Source: Hydrogenovibrio sp965140365
Lineage (GTDB): Bacteria > Pseudomonadota > Gammaproteobacteria > Thiomicrospirales > Thiomicrospiraceae
Strand: one strand, 5' to 3'
Length of the DNA: 64,000 bases
NCBI GenBank assembly: GCA_965140365.1
Contig: OZ223196.1
Shown here: piece by piece, positions 5,451 through 15,099 of the stretch
Layout: each line of letters opens with the position of its first letter
Position numbering within the stretch: position 1 is the first letter of the stretch
Position numbers and translations under genes: made by a program
The notes under the pieces: model-generated
What the model was told of the DNA's origin: nothing
The model's input: only the letters and a program-made list of their open reading frames with translations
Database searches by the model: none

Positions 5451-7028
5451 TTATTCTTCTACCGGAATGGCTTGTATCGCGCCATCCTTAAAGGTAATTT
5501 CAATTTGCGACTGCCGCTTGGCGACTTCCGCAGACTTAATCGGTGTACCGCCCTTTTTGTCTTTAACGATCGCAAACCCGCGGTTTAACTGGTTTTTTGG
5601 ACCGGAGCTTAAAACAAAGCGAATCCATTGTTTATTTTGGATGCGGGCTTTTTCCAAATATTGAAATGGCGCACTTTTCAAAGTGGCTTGGTACTGTATT
5701 AATTGATGTTTTTGCAGTTGCAACAGACTTGAAACCTGGTGCTTAAGCTCTTGATTTAGCTGAAACAAAACGTGTTTTTGTGTTTGAATCAACCCAAGGC
5801 TTTGGCGCTGAATTTGATAATGCAATGGTGTTAATAACCGCTTGAGCCGTTCGGTAATGGTGAGGCTTTGGCGTTGAACCGTTTTTTCCATCTCGGCGAG
5901 GGTCTGTTTTTGCTTTTGTACGTACAGCTGACTGGCTTGTTCAATCGTCAGCCAATGACGTTGTGCTTTTTGCGCCCCTTCAAAAATCGCTTGACGCACT
6001 CCGGCGATAACCTTACTGGGCGTATCAAACCGAACGGCGGCGACTTCGTCCAGCAAGGTATTGTCGCGTTCATGACCGATACCCGTCAAAACAGGGATTG
6101 GGGTCTGTGCGATGGCTTTAGCCAAGCTGTAAACATTCAGCGGGTTTAAATCCAGTTTGGCACCGCCACCGCGGATGATGATTAGGGCATCGAACGGATT
6201 GGCATGATGTAACGCTTCAAAAGCCTCGAAAGCGGTGAGCATTTCCGATTCCACCTGTTCCCCCTGGAAAGCAGAATAGAAATATTTGAATTCGCAGAGT
6301 TCGGCTTGTTGCAGCAAATCAGCATCGGCACGAAAATCGCCTAAACCGGCCGCATTTGGTGGCGCGATCACGGCAACACGGAAAAAATCCGTCGGCAAAG
6401 AAAATTGTTTGTTACGGTCGTAGAGTTGCTCGGCCACCAATTGCTGACGGATTTTATTCAAATTGGCTTCCAATTCACCCAGCGTGAAGCTCGGATCAAT
6501 GTCCTGAACCACGAGAGAGAAACCGAACTTTTCATGGAAATTAATTTCGGCCAACAGCAATACTTTTTGACCCGGTTTTAACTCGGAACCGGTTTGTTTG
6601 GCGAAGGTGTCCATAATTCGGGTTACTTGGCGCTGCCAAATCATGGCTCGGCAAGTCGCGACTGGCGCACCGCTTTCAGACGTTTCCGTCAACTCCAGAT
6701 AAACGTGCCCTCTTCGTTCATTCAGATTGGCGATTTCGGCTTTAACCCATACCGCGCCGGGAAAGGATTGGCGCAGCGCTGACTGCACTTGAAACATCAG
6801 CTGGCCAAGCGTGACGCCCTTCTCTTTTTCATTGGCGGGCACGGCGTCGGGCGCCAAAGGGGAATCGACAATGGACAAGGTTGGCTGATTAGGCAACCAG
6901 CGTTCGAATGGCGCTAGGTCGTCGGCCAAGTTTTCAGGCACATACCATTTTTTTTCTACAGGGTTCCAGCGTGCGCCCAAGGATTTGGCCGCGTCTTTTT
7001 CCGCAAAGGGCACTTCCAGCAAAATCAT
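5451..7028 (-). CDS. xseA: Exodeoxyribonuclease VII large subunit with N-terminal DUF5710-like domain
   Basis: 525 residues, about 65 more than E. coli XseA. The core is standard: OB-fold (LGQLMFQVQSALRQSFPGAV), catalytic domain (VAVIAPPNAAGLGDF, IIIRGGGAKLDLN, GIGHERDNTLLDEVA), a long helical arm for XseB, and a C-terminal segment (NRGFAIVKDKKG). Ahead of it, residues 1-50 carry PFAEKDAAKSLGARWNPVEK and KWYVPENL, the pattern of the small DUF5710 domain. The start overlaps the dusA stop (ATGA), which fixes the extended N-terminus as real. The added domain may bind DNA or a partner; its function is unknown. Confidence 0.92.
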   Translation of the reverse strand: MILLEVPFAEKDAAKSLGARWNPVEKKWYVPENLADDLAPFERWLPNQPTLSIVDSPLAPDAVPANEKEKGVTLGQLMFQVQSALRQSFPGAVWVKAEIANLNERRGHVYLELTETSESGAPVATCRAMIWQRQVTRIMDTFAKQTGSELKPGQKVLLLAEINFHEKFGFSLVVQDIDPSFTLGELEANLNKIRQQLVAEQLYDRNKQFSLPTDFFRVAVIAPPNAAGLGDFRADADLLQQAELCEFKYFYSAFQGEQVESEMLTAFEAFEALHHANPFDALIIIRGGGAKLDLNPLNVYSLAKAIAQTPIPVLTGIGHERDNTLLDEVAAVRFDTPSKVIAGVRQAIFEGAQKAQRHWLTIEQASQLYVQKQKQTLAEMEKTVQRQSLTITERLKRLLTPLHYQIQRQSLGLIQTQKHVLFQLNQELKHQVSSLLQLQKHQLIQYQATLKSAPFQYLEKARIQNKQWIRFVLSSGPKNQLNRGFAIVKDKKGGTPIKSAEVAKRQSQIEITFKDGAIQAIPVEE

Positions 7029-8077
7029 CGGTTTTGTTCTTCCATTCGTTGGATTTCTTGCGCGACCCGGCGATAAGCTTCCTCTAGGACCTCAATGCCG
7101 GCCCCCGGTTGGAACGCATTTTCGGAAATGTAACGGCGCCACATACGTCCGCCCGGCAAGCCGGCAAACAAACCCAGCATATGACGGCTCACCTGGTTCA
7201 GTTTCCCACCGGACGACAAATGTTGTTCAATATAAGGGTACATGGCTTCCAATACGGCTTCACGATTCAATGGTTCAGACGTATCATCATAATAAAGCCG
7301 GTCGACTTCCGTCAATAAGTACGGCTTTTCATAAACGGCTCGCCCAAGCATCACGCCATCCACAGCCGGCAGCTCGCCGTCGGGTTGCAAAAAAACCAAG
7401 CCGTCTTGAGGGGATGCAATTCCGCCGTTAATGGCAATTGGCCAGCCGGGGAATAATTGCTTAATGCGTCGAACCCAGTCGTATTTCAACGGCGGCACTT
7501 CGCGGTTTTCTTTGGGTGAAAGCCCTTGTAACCAAGCTTTTCGAGCGTGAATGATCATGCCGTCTGCGCCGGCGGCATGCACTTGAGTCACAAAGTCCAC
7601 CAGAGTTTCAAAGTCTTCCTGATCATCGATACCGATTCGCGATTTCACTGTCACCGGAATGGTCGATACGGCCGCTTTCATCTCGGCCACCCCTTCTGCA
7701 ACCAACTCCGGATGGCCCATCAAGCACGCGCCAATCATATTGTTTTGCACCCGGTCAGACGGGCAGCCGACATTGAGGTTAATTTCCGAATAACCCCACT
7801 CTTCGCCCAAGGCAGCACATTTGGCCAAGTCTTCCGGGCCGGAGCCGCCCAGTTGCAACACCACCGGCACATCCACGTCGGAATGCCCCAAAAAGCGTTC
7901 CAGATTGTTGCCGTAAATGATTGCGCCCGTCGTCACCATTTCCGAATATAACCAGGCCTGACGTGTGAGCTGACGATGAAAAACACGGCAGTGACGGTCG
8001 GTCCAATCCAGCATGGGAGCCACCGAAAAGTGTTGGGCACTGCATGATTTGACGCTAGTGGTTTGATTTTTGGGCAA
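7025..8077 (-). CDS. dusA: tRNA-dihydrouridine synthase A
   Basis: 350-residue FMN-dependent TIM-barrel enzyme that reduces uridines in the tRNA D-loop. DusA signatures are visible: APMLDWTDRHCR, NLNVGCPSDRVQNN with the catalytic Cys, GACLMGHPELV, HARKAWLQGLSPKENR and INGGI. About 20 extra residues precede the core, so a start at a later codon is possible. It is first in the dusA-xseA-xseB operon with a 4-bp overlap to xseA. A one-mismatch copy of the CCAGGCCTGG motif occurs at 7952. Confidence 0.92.
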   Translation of the reverse strand: MPKNQTTSVKSCSAQHFSVAPMLDWTDRHCRVFHRQLTRQAWLYSEMVTTGAIIYGNNLERFLGHSDVDVPVVLQLGGSGPEDLAKCAALGEEWGYSEINLNVGCPSDRVQNNMIGACLMGHPELVAEGVAEMKAAVSTIPVTVKSRIGIDDQEDFETLVDFVTQVHAAGADGMIIHARKAWLQGLSPKENREVPPLKYDWVRRIKQLFPGWPIAINGGIASPQDGLVFLQPDGELPAVDGVMLGRAVYEKPYLLTEVDRLYYDDTSEPLNREAVLEAMYPYIEQHLSSGGKLNQVSRHMLGLFAGLPGGRMWRRYISENAFQPGAGIEVLEEAYRRVAQEIQRMEEQNR

Positions 8078-8197
8078 AACGCTTCCTTATTGCGAATCAA
8101 CAAAGAAACGTATTATAAGTGAAAGCCGCCTGAATATCAGCGGCATGCTGTTTTTTACATAATGGATGCCCGCCGAAAAGACCCGGTTCGGATTCGG

Positions 8198-8207
8198 CCA
8201 GGCCTGG
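8198..8207. repeat. Iterated palindrome CCAGGCCTGG (intergenic copy)
   Basis: Perfect copy followed by TCAAAA, between the dusA start and the chemoreceptor stop. Not part of a visible terminator. Confidence 0.9.
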
Positions 8208-8229
8208 TCAAAATTGGCAAACGTGCCGT

Positions 8230-10404
8230 TTAGAAATCATTCCAATCATTGCTGGACACGTCTTTCCCCTTACTTGGGCTTGGCGGGGCCAACGTTTTTG
8301 GGGCTGCGTTTTTTTGAGCCGGTTGGGTCAGTGCCGCCGAACCGGTTTTAAAGAACGCCATTTCGCTCGATAGCGTTTGCGCCTGATCGGACATGCTTTC
8401 CGTCGCCGCCGAAGTTTCTTCCACCAAAGCGGCATTCTGCTGAGTCGCGGAATCGATGTCACTGATCGCGGTGTGCACCTGTTCAATGCCTTTGGCTTGT
8501 TCTTCCGATGATTTCGCAATGGTCTCAATCATTTCATGCACATGAGTGATGGATTCACGGATTTCCGACAGCATATCACCGGATTCACCGGTCAACTGTG
8601 ACCCTTGTTGCACCAATTCATTACTCTCATTAATCAGGTTTTTAATGTCACGTGCCGCATCGGCCGATTTTTGCGCCAACCCGCGGACTTCACCGGCCAC
8701 CACGGCAAACCCGCGCCCGTGATCCCCTGCTCGCGCCGCTTCCACGGCCGCATTCAGTGCCAATAGGTTGGTTTGAAACGCAATGCTGTCAATCAAAGTC
8801 ACGATGTCGTTAATGCGCTGACTGGAACTCTCAATGGAGTTCATCGCTTCAATGGTCTGCTTCATCACGTCAGCGCCCCTTTCGGTTTTTTGCTGAACCG
8901 CTTCGGAAAGGTTTGAAGCTTCGATGGCGTTTTTGGTGTTGTTTTGAACCGTTGCGTTCATCTCTTCCATCGTCGCGGAAGTTTGCTCCACCGCTGCGGC
9001 TTGCTGTTGCACACGTTGGCTTAAATCCAACGCGCCCTTGGAAACCTCTTCCGAGGCGGATAAAACAATCTGGGTTGCGCCATTAACCTGATTTACGATT
9101 CGGTCCAGATTACTAATGGCATTGTTCAGGTTTTCTTGGATATTGGCCAATTCACCCGGATAACGGCCGGACATGTTTTCGGTCAGATCCCCCTTGGCAA
9201 TCAAGGTCAGAATACGGCTGATTTCCTGCATAACCGTCCCCAGTGAATCGACGCTGCTGTTAATGCTTTGCTTCAATTCATCGAAGCTACCGGACGCGGA
9301 CGCTTGCACTCGGTGAGAATAATCACCCGACGCGACGGCGTGCATCACGCGGTTGATTTGGTTGATGATATTAGCGGTGTTGGACAAGGCGCCTTCCACT
9401 TTTAGACGGAACGATTCAGCAACACGCTCATCCATTTTGGCATCCAAATGACCGTTTTGCAGGGCATTCATAATACTGTCGAGTTCGCTCATCATAAACT
9501 CGACGCTTTCGGCCGAAGCGTTGATGCCGTTTTTCAACGCCAGCATCTCACCAACAAAATCGCCGTCCATGCGTTTAGTAAAGTCGCCGTCAGCGATGGC
9601 CGCTACCGTGGCATTGGCCCCATCGAAAGTGGCTTTGGTTTGATCCAATAACTGGTTAAAAGCCATGGAAGCACGACCGATTTCATCTTGATGATAAATT
9701 GGAATGCGCTTGGAAAAATCGCCGTTTTTGACCACATTTTGTGAAACGTCCATAAGCTCATTCATCGGGTGCAAAATGGCTCTTAACATTTGATAAGACA
9801 GAAGAACCGATACAATCAACATCAGCAGTGCAATGGCGATGGCCGCTTTAAGCACCGTTTGATAGGCCACTTCATTGTCTTCGTTGAGCTGTCCTGCAAT
9901 GGATAATTGCAAATCGATCAAGTTGGTGATGGCCTCCGAAATCGGGTCAATTGCCGGATAAAGCTGTTCGATGCTGTAACGCTCAACGGCGCCCATGTTT
10001 CGAGACGCGATGGCCGATTTTAGACCTTCAATCGATTCATTGGCCTGTTGCATTAATGTTTGGGCCTGTTCGGCTAAAGCGGCTTCTTGTTGGGTTAAGG
10101 TTGTGGCCATGTATTTATGCCAGGTTTCTTCAATGACTTTTTGAGCTTGCTGAATGTTGCCGCTGGCCTGTTTGAATGTCAGGTTTCCATTTCGTAACTT
10201 ATGGTTGGTGTCCACGATATTAACGGCGTATTCGTCGGCAATGATTTTCAAATCTTTCAGCGGAATGATTCGGTCTTGGTAAATGGCGTGAAAGGATTGA
10301 TTGTTTTGCTTCATAATCACCAGGCCTGCCACGATGGAAGCCATCAGGAAGCCAATTAAAAGTGAAATAATGAAAATAATGCGTTGCTTGATGGTCATAG
10401 TCAT
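8230..10404 (-). CDS. Methyl-accepting chemotaxis protein with poly-HAMP array
   Basis: 724 residues. A transmembrane helix at about 8-30 is followed by a periplasmic four-helix-bundle sensor (IIPLKDLKIIADEYAVNIVD) and a second helix near 187-210. A canonical HAMP comes next, then about four further HAMP-like units, each with a GDF/GHL/GDY/GDL turn (ADGDFTKRM, QNGHLDAKM, ASGDYSHRV, AKGDLTENM). The signalling tip has NLLALNAAVEAARAGDHGRG. The C-terminus NDWNDF fits the xWxxF tether that recruits CheR/CheB. Signals go to CheA/CheW, not encoded here. It is monocistronic and divergent from relA. Confidence 0.93.
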   Translation of the reverse strand: MTMTIKQRIIFIISLLIGFLMASIVAGLVIMKQNNQSFHAIYQDRIIPLKDLKIIADEYAVNIVDTNHKLRNGNLTFKQASGNIQQAQKVIEETWHKYMATTLTQQEAALAEQAQTLMQQANESIEGLKSAIASRNMGAVERYSIEQLYPAIDPISEAITNLIDLQLSIAGQLNEDNEVAYQTVLKAAIAIALLMLIVSVLLSYQMLRAILHPMNELMDVSQNVVKNGDFSKRIPIYHQDEIGRASMAFNQLLDQTKATFDGANATVAAIADGDFTKRMDGDFVGEMLALKNGINASAESVEFMMSELDSIMNALQNGHLDAKMDERVAESFRLKVEGALSNTANIINQINRVMHAVASGDYSHRVQASASGSFDELKQSINSSVDSLGTVMQEISRILTLIAKGDLTENMSGRYPGELANIQENLNNAISNLDRIVNQVNGATQIVLSASEEVSKGALDLSQRVQQQAAAVEQTSATMEEMNATVQNNTKNAIEASNLSEAVQQKTERGADVMKQTIEAMNSIESSSQRINDIVTLIDSIAFQTNLLALNAAVEAARAGDHGRGFAVVAGEVRGLAQKSADAARDIKNLINESNELVQQGSQLTGESGDMLSEIRESITHVHEMIETIAKSSEEQAKGIEQVHTAISDIDSATQQNAALVEETSAATESMSDQAQTLSSEMAFFKTGSAALTQPAQKNAAPKTLAPPSPSKGKDVSSNDWNDF

Positions 10405-10627
10405 TGAAAAAGTTACCTCCGTTGCTGACAGGTCACTATAGTGATTTGCGGGGTAAAATAAATAAAAATTTTATGAAATTTGGCTTTCGATCAAAATGAA
10501 CCTCCATGAAAGTCAAAATTAGGCCTTCATAAGTACAGAATTATCGGTAGTTTTCGCTTAAAATGGTGCTTGGTTCTGCTACAGTCAATGTGTTTTTTAA
10601 GTTAAGTTCAGGTTATGTAAAGTCGTT

Positions 10628-12802
10628 ATGGATTCGATTCAGGCTCTCTATCAAAAAGTATTCAAATCCGAAGAGTATGATGAGCTTGGTATCAAAGCTT
10701 GTGAAATGGCACAAGATGCCTACGAATTACCCAAACAAAGCATTGTGCGCAGTGCTGAAGTCGCCGTTGTTTTAGCGGACTTAAAACTGGATCGCGACAC
10801 TCTGATCGCCACCTTGATCAGTGACATGACCTTAGAACCGCATTATTCCATTTCACAAATCTCGGACACCTTCGGGGATTCCATTGCCAAGATGGTCGAT
10901 GGTATTCGTCGCTTGAATCAATTCCGTGATTTCATGCCGGCCAACACTTCCAATGAAGTTCAGAATGAGCGTTTACGCCAAATGTTGTTGGCCATGACCT
11001 CCGACATCCGAACCATGATTGTCAAACTCGCCTATCGTGTCGTGCGTCTGCGTAACCTCAAAAACGAAGATGAAGATGTTCGCCGCCAAATTGCTTCGGA
11101 AACGCAACTGATTTTCGCCCCACTGGCAAACCGTTTGGGGATTGCTCAATTGAAATGGGAGCTGGAAGACCTGTCCTTTCGTTTTCTGGAACCGGAAATC
11201 TATAAAGAAGTCGCCCGTCAACTGGACGCCAAGCGTCTAGGCCGTGAAGCCTATATCAACAGCATCATGCAAGAACTGCAAGAGATGCTCAAAAACTCCA
11301 GCATCGAGTACCACATTTCCGGCCGCCCGAAACACATCTACAGTATCTGGCGCAAAATGACCCGTAAAAACCTGCCGATTGATGCGCTGTACGACTTACG
11401 TGCAGTGCGCATCTATGTCGATTCCGTGCGGGAATGTTACGAAGTGCTGGGCATGATTCACAGCCGCTGGGCCTACATCAAAGACGAGTTTGACGATTAC
11501 ATCGCCAGCCCGAAGGAAAACGGTTATCAATCGATTCACACCGTTATCATCGGCGCGGAAAACAAAACCGTCGAAATCCAGATTCGTACGCACGAAATGC
11601 ACCGCCACGCCGAATTCGGGATTGCCGCCCACTGGCGCTATAAAGAAGGCGGCAAACCGATTGATCCAAGCCTGGAGCAAAGCATTAACCTTGTGCGCCA
11701 AATGCTTGAATATAATGACAATCCGGATTTGTTGAATGAAATCAGTACCGAACTGCTGAGCGAACATATTTACGTGATGACGCCTGCCAATGAAATCATC
11801 ACCATGAATAAAGGCTGTACACCGCTGGACTTCGCTTATCAGATTCACACCGAACTGGGTCACCGTTGTCGTGGTGCCAAAATCAACGGTAAAATCATGC
11901 CCTTGACCTATCAGCTGAAAACCGGCGATTCAGTGGAAATCCTTACCGTTAAGGAAGGTACGCCGAACCGTAACTGGCTAAACCCGAACCTGAACTATTT
12001 GGGCAGCAGCCGTTCGCGCACCAAGGTTCGTCATTGGTTTAACCAGCAAAATAAAGACGCCAACATCGAAGCCGGCGAAGGCTTATTCCACAAAGAAGTT
12101 CGTCGCCTGCAGGCCGACGACATCAGTGCCGAAATGCTCTTGGAGCGTTTCAAGCTGGAAACCGTCGATGAATTGTACGAAGGCATCGGCAAAGGCCAAA
12201 TCAATGAACGCCAATTGACCAACGCCATCCAAAAACTCATCAAGCCGGAAGAAGAACACATGCGTCCGCGCTCCCGTGATTTGCTGGAGCACGATGTTCC
12301 GCTGGAGCCGGGCAACGCGTATGTGGTCGGTGTGCCGCAATTGAAAACCTCTTTGGCGCCCTGCTGTCAGCCGGATGAATCCGACCAGATTATCGGTTAC
12401 GTTACCCGTGGGCGCGGCGTCACGGTGCACAAAAAAGATTGTCCGAACATTCTCAATCTAACTTACGACGAACAAAAACGCCTGATCGAAGTGGCCTGGC
12501 ACGGTGCCAAACCGGAGCCGGAAGCTTACGATGCGGTATTGCAGATTCTGGCGTTCGACCGAAAAGGCTTATTACGAGACATTATGGCGATGTTGACCCA
12601 TTGGGACATTAACCTCATCAATTCCGACACGCGCACTGACAAAGCCGACGGCAGTGTATCCATGACATTGCAAATCGAAGTCGAACCCCAAACCAATGTC
12701 GGGGAATTGCTGGATCAGATCGAGCAGATTCAAAACGTGGTCTCAACGTCCATTAACTTGAACAAAGAAAAGGATTCATCCATTTCACAAACGCTGCATT
12801 AA
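10628..12802 (+). CDS. relA: GTP pyrophosphokinase RelA (synthetase-only)
   Basis: 724 residues. The N-terminal hydrolase region is degenerate: where active enzymes carry an HD pair the sequence reads ATLISDMTLEPHY, so (p)ppGpp hydrolysis is unlikely. The synthetase domain is intact (GRPKHIYSIWRKM near 233, DLRAVRIYV, NGYQSIHTVI) and has the acidic EFDD motif (287-290) of monofunctional RelA. TGS (ILTVKEGTPNRNWLNP), a Cys/His zinc-finger-like region (APCCQPDESD) and a C-terminal ACT domain follow. It makes pppGpp on stalled ribosomes. The ribosome-binding site is weak. Confidence 0.95.
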   Translation: MDSIQALYQKVFKSEEYDELGIKACEMAQDAYELPKQSIVRSAEVAVVLADLKLDRDTLIATLISDMTLEPHYSISQISDTFGDSIAKMVDGIRRLNQFRDFMPANTSNEVQNERLRQMLLAMTSDIRTMIVKLAYRVVRLRNLKNEDEDVRRQIASETQLIFAPLANRLGIAQLKWELEDLSFRFLEPEIYKEVARQLDAKRLGREAYINSIMQELQEMLKNSSIEYHISGRPKHIYSIWRKMTRKNLPIDALYDLRAVRIYVDSVRECYEVLGMIHSRWAYIKDEFDDYIASPKENGYQSIHTVIIGAENKTVEIQIRTHEMHRHAEFGIAAHWRYKEGGKPIDPSLEQSINLVRQMLEYNDNPDLLNEISTELLSEHIYVMTPANEIITMNKGCTPLDFAYQIHTELGHRCRGAKINGKIMPLTYQLKTGDSVEILTVKEGTPNRNWLNPNLNYLGSSRSRTKVRHWFNQQNKDANIEAGEGLFHKEVRRLQADDISAEMLLERFKLETVDELYEGIGKGQINERQLTNAIQKLIKPEEEHMRPRSRDLLEHDVPLEPGNAYVVGVPQLKTSLAPCCQPDESDQIIGYVTRGRGVTVHKKDCPNILNLTYDEQKRLIEVAWHGAKPEPEAYDAVLQILAFDRKGLLRDIMAMLTHWDINLINSDTRTDKADGSVSMTLQIEVEPQTNVGELLDQIEQIQNVVSTSINLNKEKDSSISQTLH

Positions 12803-12828
12803 GTGTTTGAAAAAAGTATTTAAAAACA

Positions 12829-12867
12829 AAAAACCGCCAGGCCCGAATATCAGGCCTGGCGGTTTTT
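12829..12867 (+). terminator. relA terminator built from split motif halves
   Basis: The stem AAACCGCCAGGCC/GGCCTGGCGGTTT has a 9-base loop and T5. The arms contain the two halves of CCAGGCCTGG, as if the palindrome had been opened by the loop. It can also serve the converging pgl gene. Confidence 0.88.
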
Positions 12868-12917
12868 CATATTGGACGTGGTTCGGATAAATTTGAAGCG
12901 TTTTTTAGGCTACAAGA

Positions 12918-13613
12918 TTACAACGCGCTGGAATCGATCAACACCCATGTCTCGTCGCCCTTCACTCGCTGAATGGGTAAATCGGTGCCGTCCCTGTCCA
13001 ATAATAGCTGCTTAACCGCCTCCCGTTTTCCCGCGCCGGTAATCAACTTGAACACATGGCGACTTCGATTCAAACGCTCGTATGACAAACTGATGCGTTC
13101 CGGCGGTGGTTTCGGCGAATGATACTCCGTCACCACGGAAATATCCCCCGGATACACATGCCCCGGAAACAAACTGGCGGTGTGGCCGTCTTCGCCCATG
13201 CCAAGCAAAACCACATCAAAACGATCAATCACATCCACCGTGGCTTGGTAAGATTTAGCGGCTAATTCCGGTCCGAGTTCCGCCGGCATAATGTGAATGT
13301 TCTTCTCCGGAATATGGCCGAAAAACAACCAGGCCTGGTGCAAACTGACACTGTTGCGCTCGCTGTCTTCCTTTGGTAAACAACGCTCGTCGCCCATGTA
13401 AATATGCCAGTTGGCCCAATCAGCAGATTGTTCCGCCAACAATTCATAACATTTTTGTGGCGTGGTGCCGCCTGCTGTGACCAAGGTAAAGCGCCCTCGG
13501 GCACGAATGGCTTGATCTGCCAGTGTCAACAACTGTTCCACCGTATGCGCAGCGACATCCGCCGCCGTGTCGAATACGCGCCAATCCGCCGGCAAGCCAT
13601 TCACTTCAGTCAT
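12918..13613 (-). CDS. pgl: 6-phosphogluconolactonase
   Basis: 231 residues of the DevB/NagB-like lactonase family: FTLVTAGGTTPQKCYELL near the N-terminus, IYMGDERCLPKEDSERN with the catalytic region, then VVLLGMGEDGHTASLFPGH. It hydrolyses 6-phosphogluconolactone, the second step of the oxidative pentose phosphate pathway, in the cytoplasm. Its ATG overlaps the zwf stop by 4 bp, so it is last in the gnd-zwf-pgl operon. It contains CCAGGCCTGG at 13329 (Gln-Ala-Trp). Confidence 0.94.
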   Translation of the reverse strand: MTEVNGLPADWRVFDTAADVAAHTVEQLLTLADQAIRARGRFTLVTAGGTTPQKCYELLAEQSADWANWHIYMGDERCLPKEDSERNSVSLHQAWLFFGHIPEKNIHIMPAELGPELAAKSYQATVDVIDRFDVVLLGMGEDGHTASLFPGHVYPGDISVVTEYHSPKPPPERISLSYERLNRSRHVFKLITGAGKREAVKQLLLDRDGTDLPIQRVKGDETWVLIDSSAL

Positions 13614-15094
13614 TGTTCAGATTCCGGGTGAACATGGTAACGCCAATTCTGCTCCGGCGAATCAAACAGTTTATTGGCCCCTTCCGGCCCCCAGCTGCCC
13701 GACTTGTAGGTATCGATGTAACCGGTTTCCGTGCCCCAAACCTGAATCACCGGGTCCACCACTTTCCAGGCGGCCTTGACTTCGTCGTAGCGCAAGAACA
13801 AGGAGCGGTCGCCCTTAATGACATCCAGCAACAATTCTTCATAGGCATCGTTCGGCTCTTCGCCTTCGCGCCCCATCGAAGCATCCAGACTGATTTGTTC
13901 GGTATTAATCTCCAGGCCTGGCTGTTTGGCCATCATTTCAATTTTGATGGATTCATCTGGTTGAATGCCGAAAATAATCCAGTTGGGTTTCATTTTCTGG
14001 ACGTGTGAATCGCGGAAAAATTGCTTCGGCGAATGCTTGAAGCAAATTGACACCAGCATCTTGTTTTTCGCCATGTTCTTGCCGGTCTGAATGTAGAACG
14101 GCACCCCGGCCCATCGCCAGTTGTCGATGTAAAGCTTCAAGGCGGCATAGGTTTCGGTGACGCTGTCTTGCGACATACCGGGCTCATCCAGATAAGCTGG
14201 TACTGGCTTGCCGTGAATTTCCCCGGCGGCATACTGCGCCCGGTAGGCTTGCGCCGAGACGTTTTTCTTGGAAATGCCTCGAATCGACTTTAACAGTTTC
14301 ACTTTTTCGTCGCGCAAATCTTCCGCATCCATCGAGGCCGGCGGTTCCATAGTGACCAGCGCCAACAGTTGCAACAAATGGCTTTGAATCATATCGCGCA
14401 TTGCACCACTGGTGTCGTAATACCCCGCGCGTGTTCCGATGGGCCGGTCTTCGGCGTGGGTAATCTGAATATGGTCGATGTAATTTCGGTTCCAAAGCGG
14501 CTCCATTAACAGGTTGGCGAAGCGGAACACCATAATGTTCTGCACCATGCCTTTACCCAAATAATGGTCGATTCGGTAGGTCTGGTCTTCATCCAGATAT
14601 TTATTGAGTTGAGCTTGCAGTTGTTTGGCGCTGTCGGAATCGTAACCGAAAGGTTTTTCCAACACCACGCGCTTCCAGCCGTCGGTTTCGGCCAACATGC
14701 CACTTTCACCCAAATGGCGCACGGTGCTGGCAAAATGATCCGGCCCCAGCGACAGGTAATGCACCACATTGTTTGGCCAGGCATCGGTCGCGATGAGTTT
14801 CGCGAGTGCGTGATAGGATTCGGTTTTATTGATGTCCATTTGAAAATAATCCAAACGCTCACAGAAGCGTTTAAACAGATGCTTGTCCAAACCGCCACGC
14901 GCTTTGGGTTCAACGGCTTTTTTAACGACCTTTATCCAGTCGTCTCGGCTCCATTCGCGTCGCCCAATGGCTAGGATGCGCATGTCATCGTCCAAGCGTC
15001 CGACCTGTTCCAGGTGATAAAAGCTGGGCATGAGTTTCGATAACGACAGGTTTCCGGTGGCACCGAATACCACATAAGTACAGGCTTCCGACAT
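13610..15094 (-). CDS. zwf: Glucose-6-phosphate 1-dehydrogenase
   Basis: 494 residues. The coenzyme loop FGATGNLSLSKLMPSFY is at the N-terminus. The substrate and catalytic block RIDHYLGKGMVQNIM carries the conserved RIDHYLGK, with EKPFGYDSDSA ahead of it. It oxidises glucose-6-phosphate to the lactone and supplies NADPH. It lies 5 bp after gnd and overlaps pgl by 4 bp, so the three enzymes of the oxidative branch are made together. CCAGGCCTGG at 13912 is read as Pro-Gly-Leu. Confidence 0.96.
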   Translation of the reverse strand: MSEACTYVVFGATGNLSLSKLMPSFYHLEQVGRLDDDMRILAIGRREWSRDDWIKVVKKAVEPKARGGLDKHLFKRFCERLDYFQMDINKTESYHALAKLIATDAWPNNVVHYLSLGPDHFASTVRHLGESGMLAETDGWKRVVLEKPFGYDSDSAKQLQAQLNKYLDEDQTYRIDHYLGKGMVQNIMVFRFANLLMEPLWNRNYIDHIQITHAEDRPIGTRAGYYDTSGAMRDMIQSHLLQLLALVTMEPPASMDAEDLRDEKVKLLKSIRGISKKNVSAQAYRAQYAAGEIHGKPVPAYLDEPGMSQDSVTETYAALKLYIDNWRWAGVPFYIQTGKNMAKNKMLVSICFKHSPKQFFRDSHVQKMKPNWIIFGIQPDESIKIEMMAKQPGLEINTEQISLDASMGREGEEPNDAYEELLLDVIKGDRSLFLRYDEVKAAWKVVDPVIQVWGTETGYIDTYKSGSWGPEGANKLFDSPEQNWRYHVHPESEQ

Positions 15095-15099
15095 AAGAC

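Noticed and set aside
13523..14008. 161-codon plus-strand frame
   Set aside because: Antisense to pgl and zwf, which are clear enzymes. It reflects codon bias of the opposite strand.
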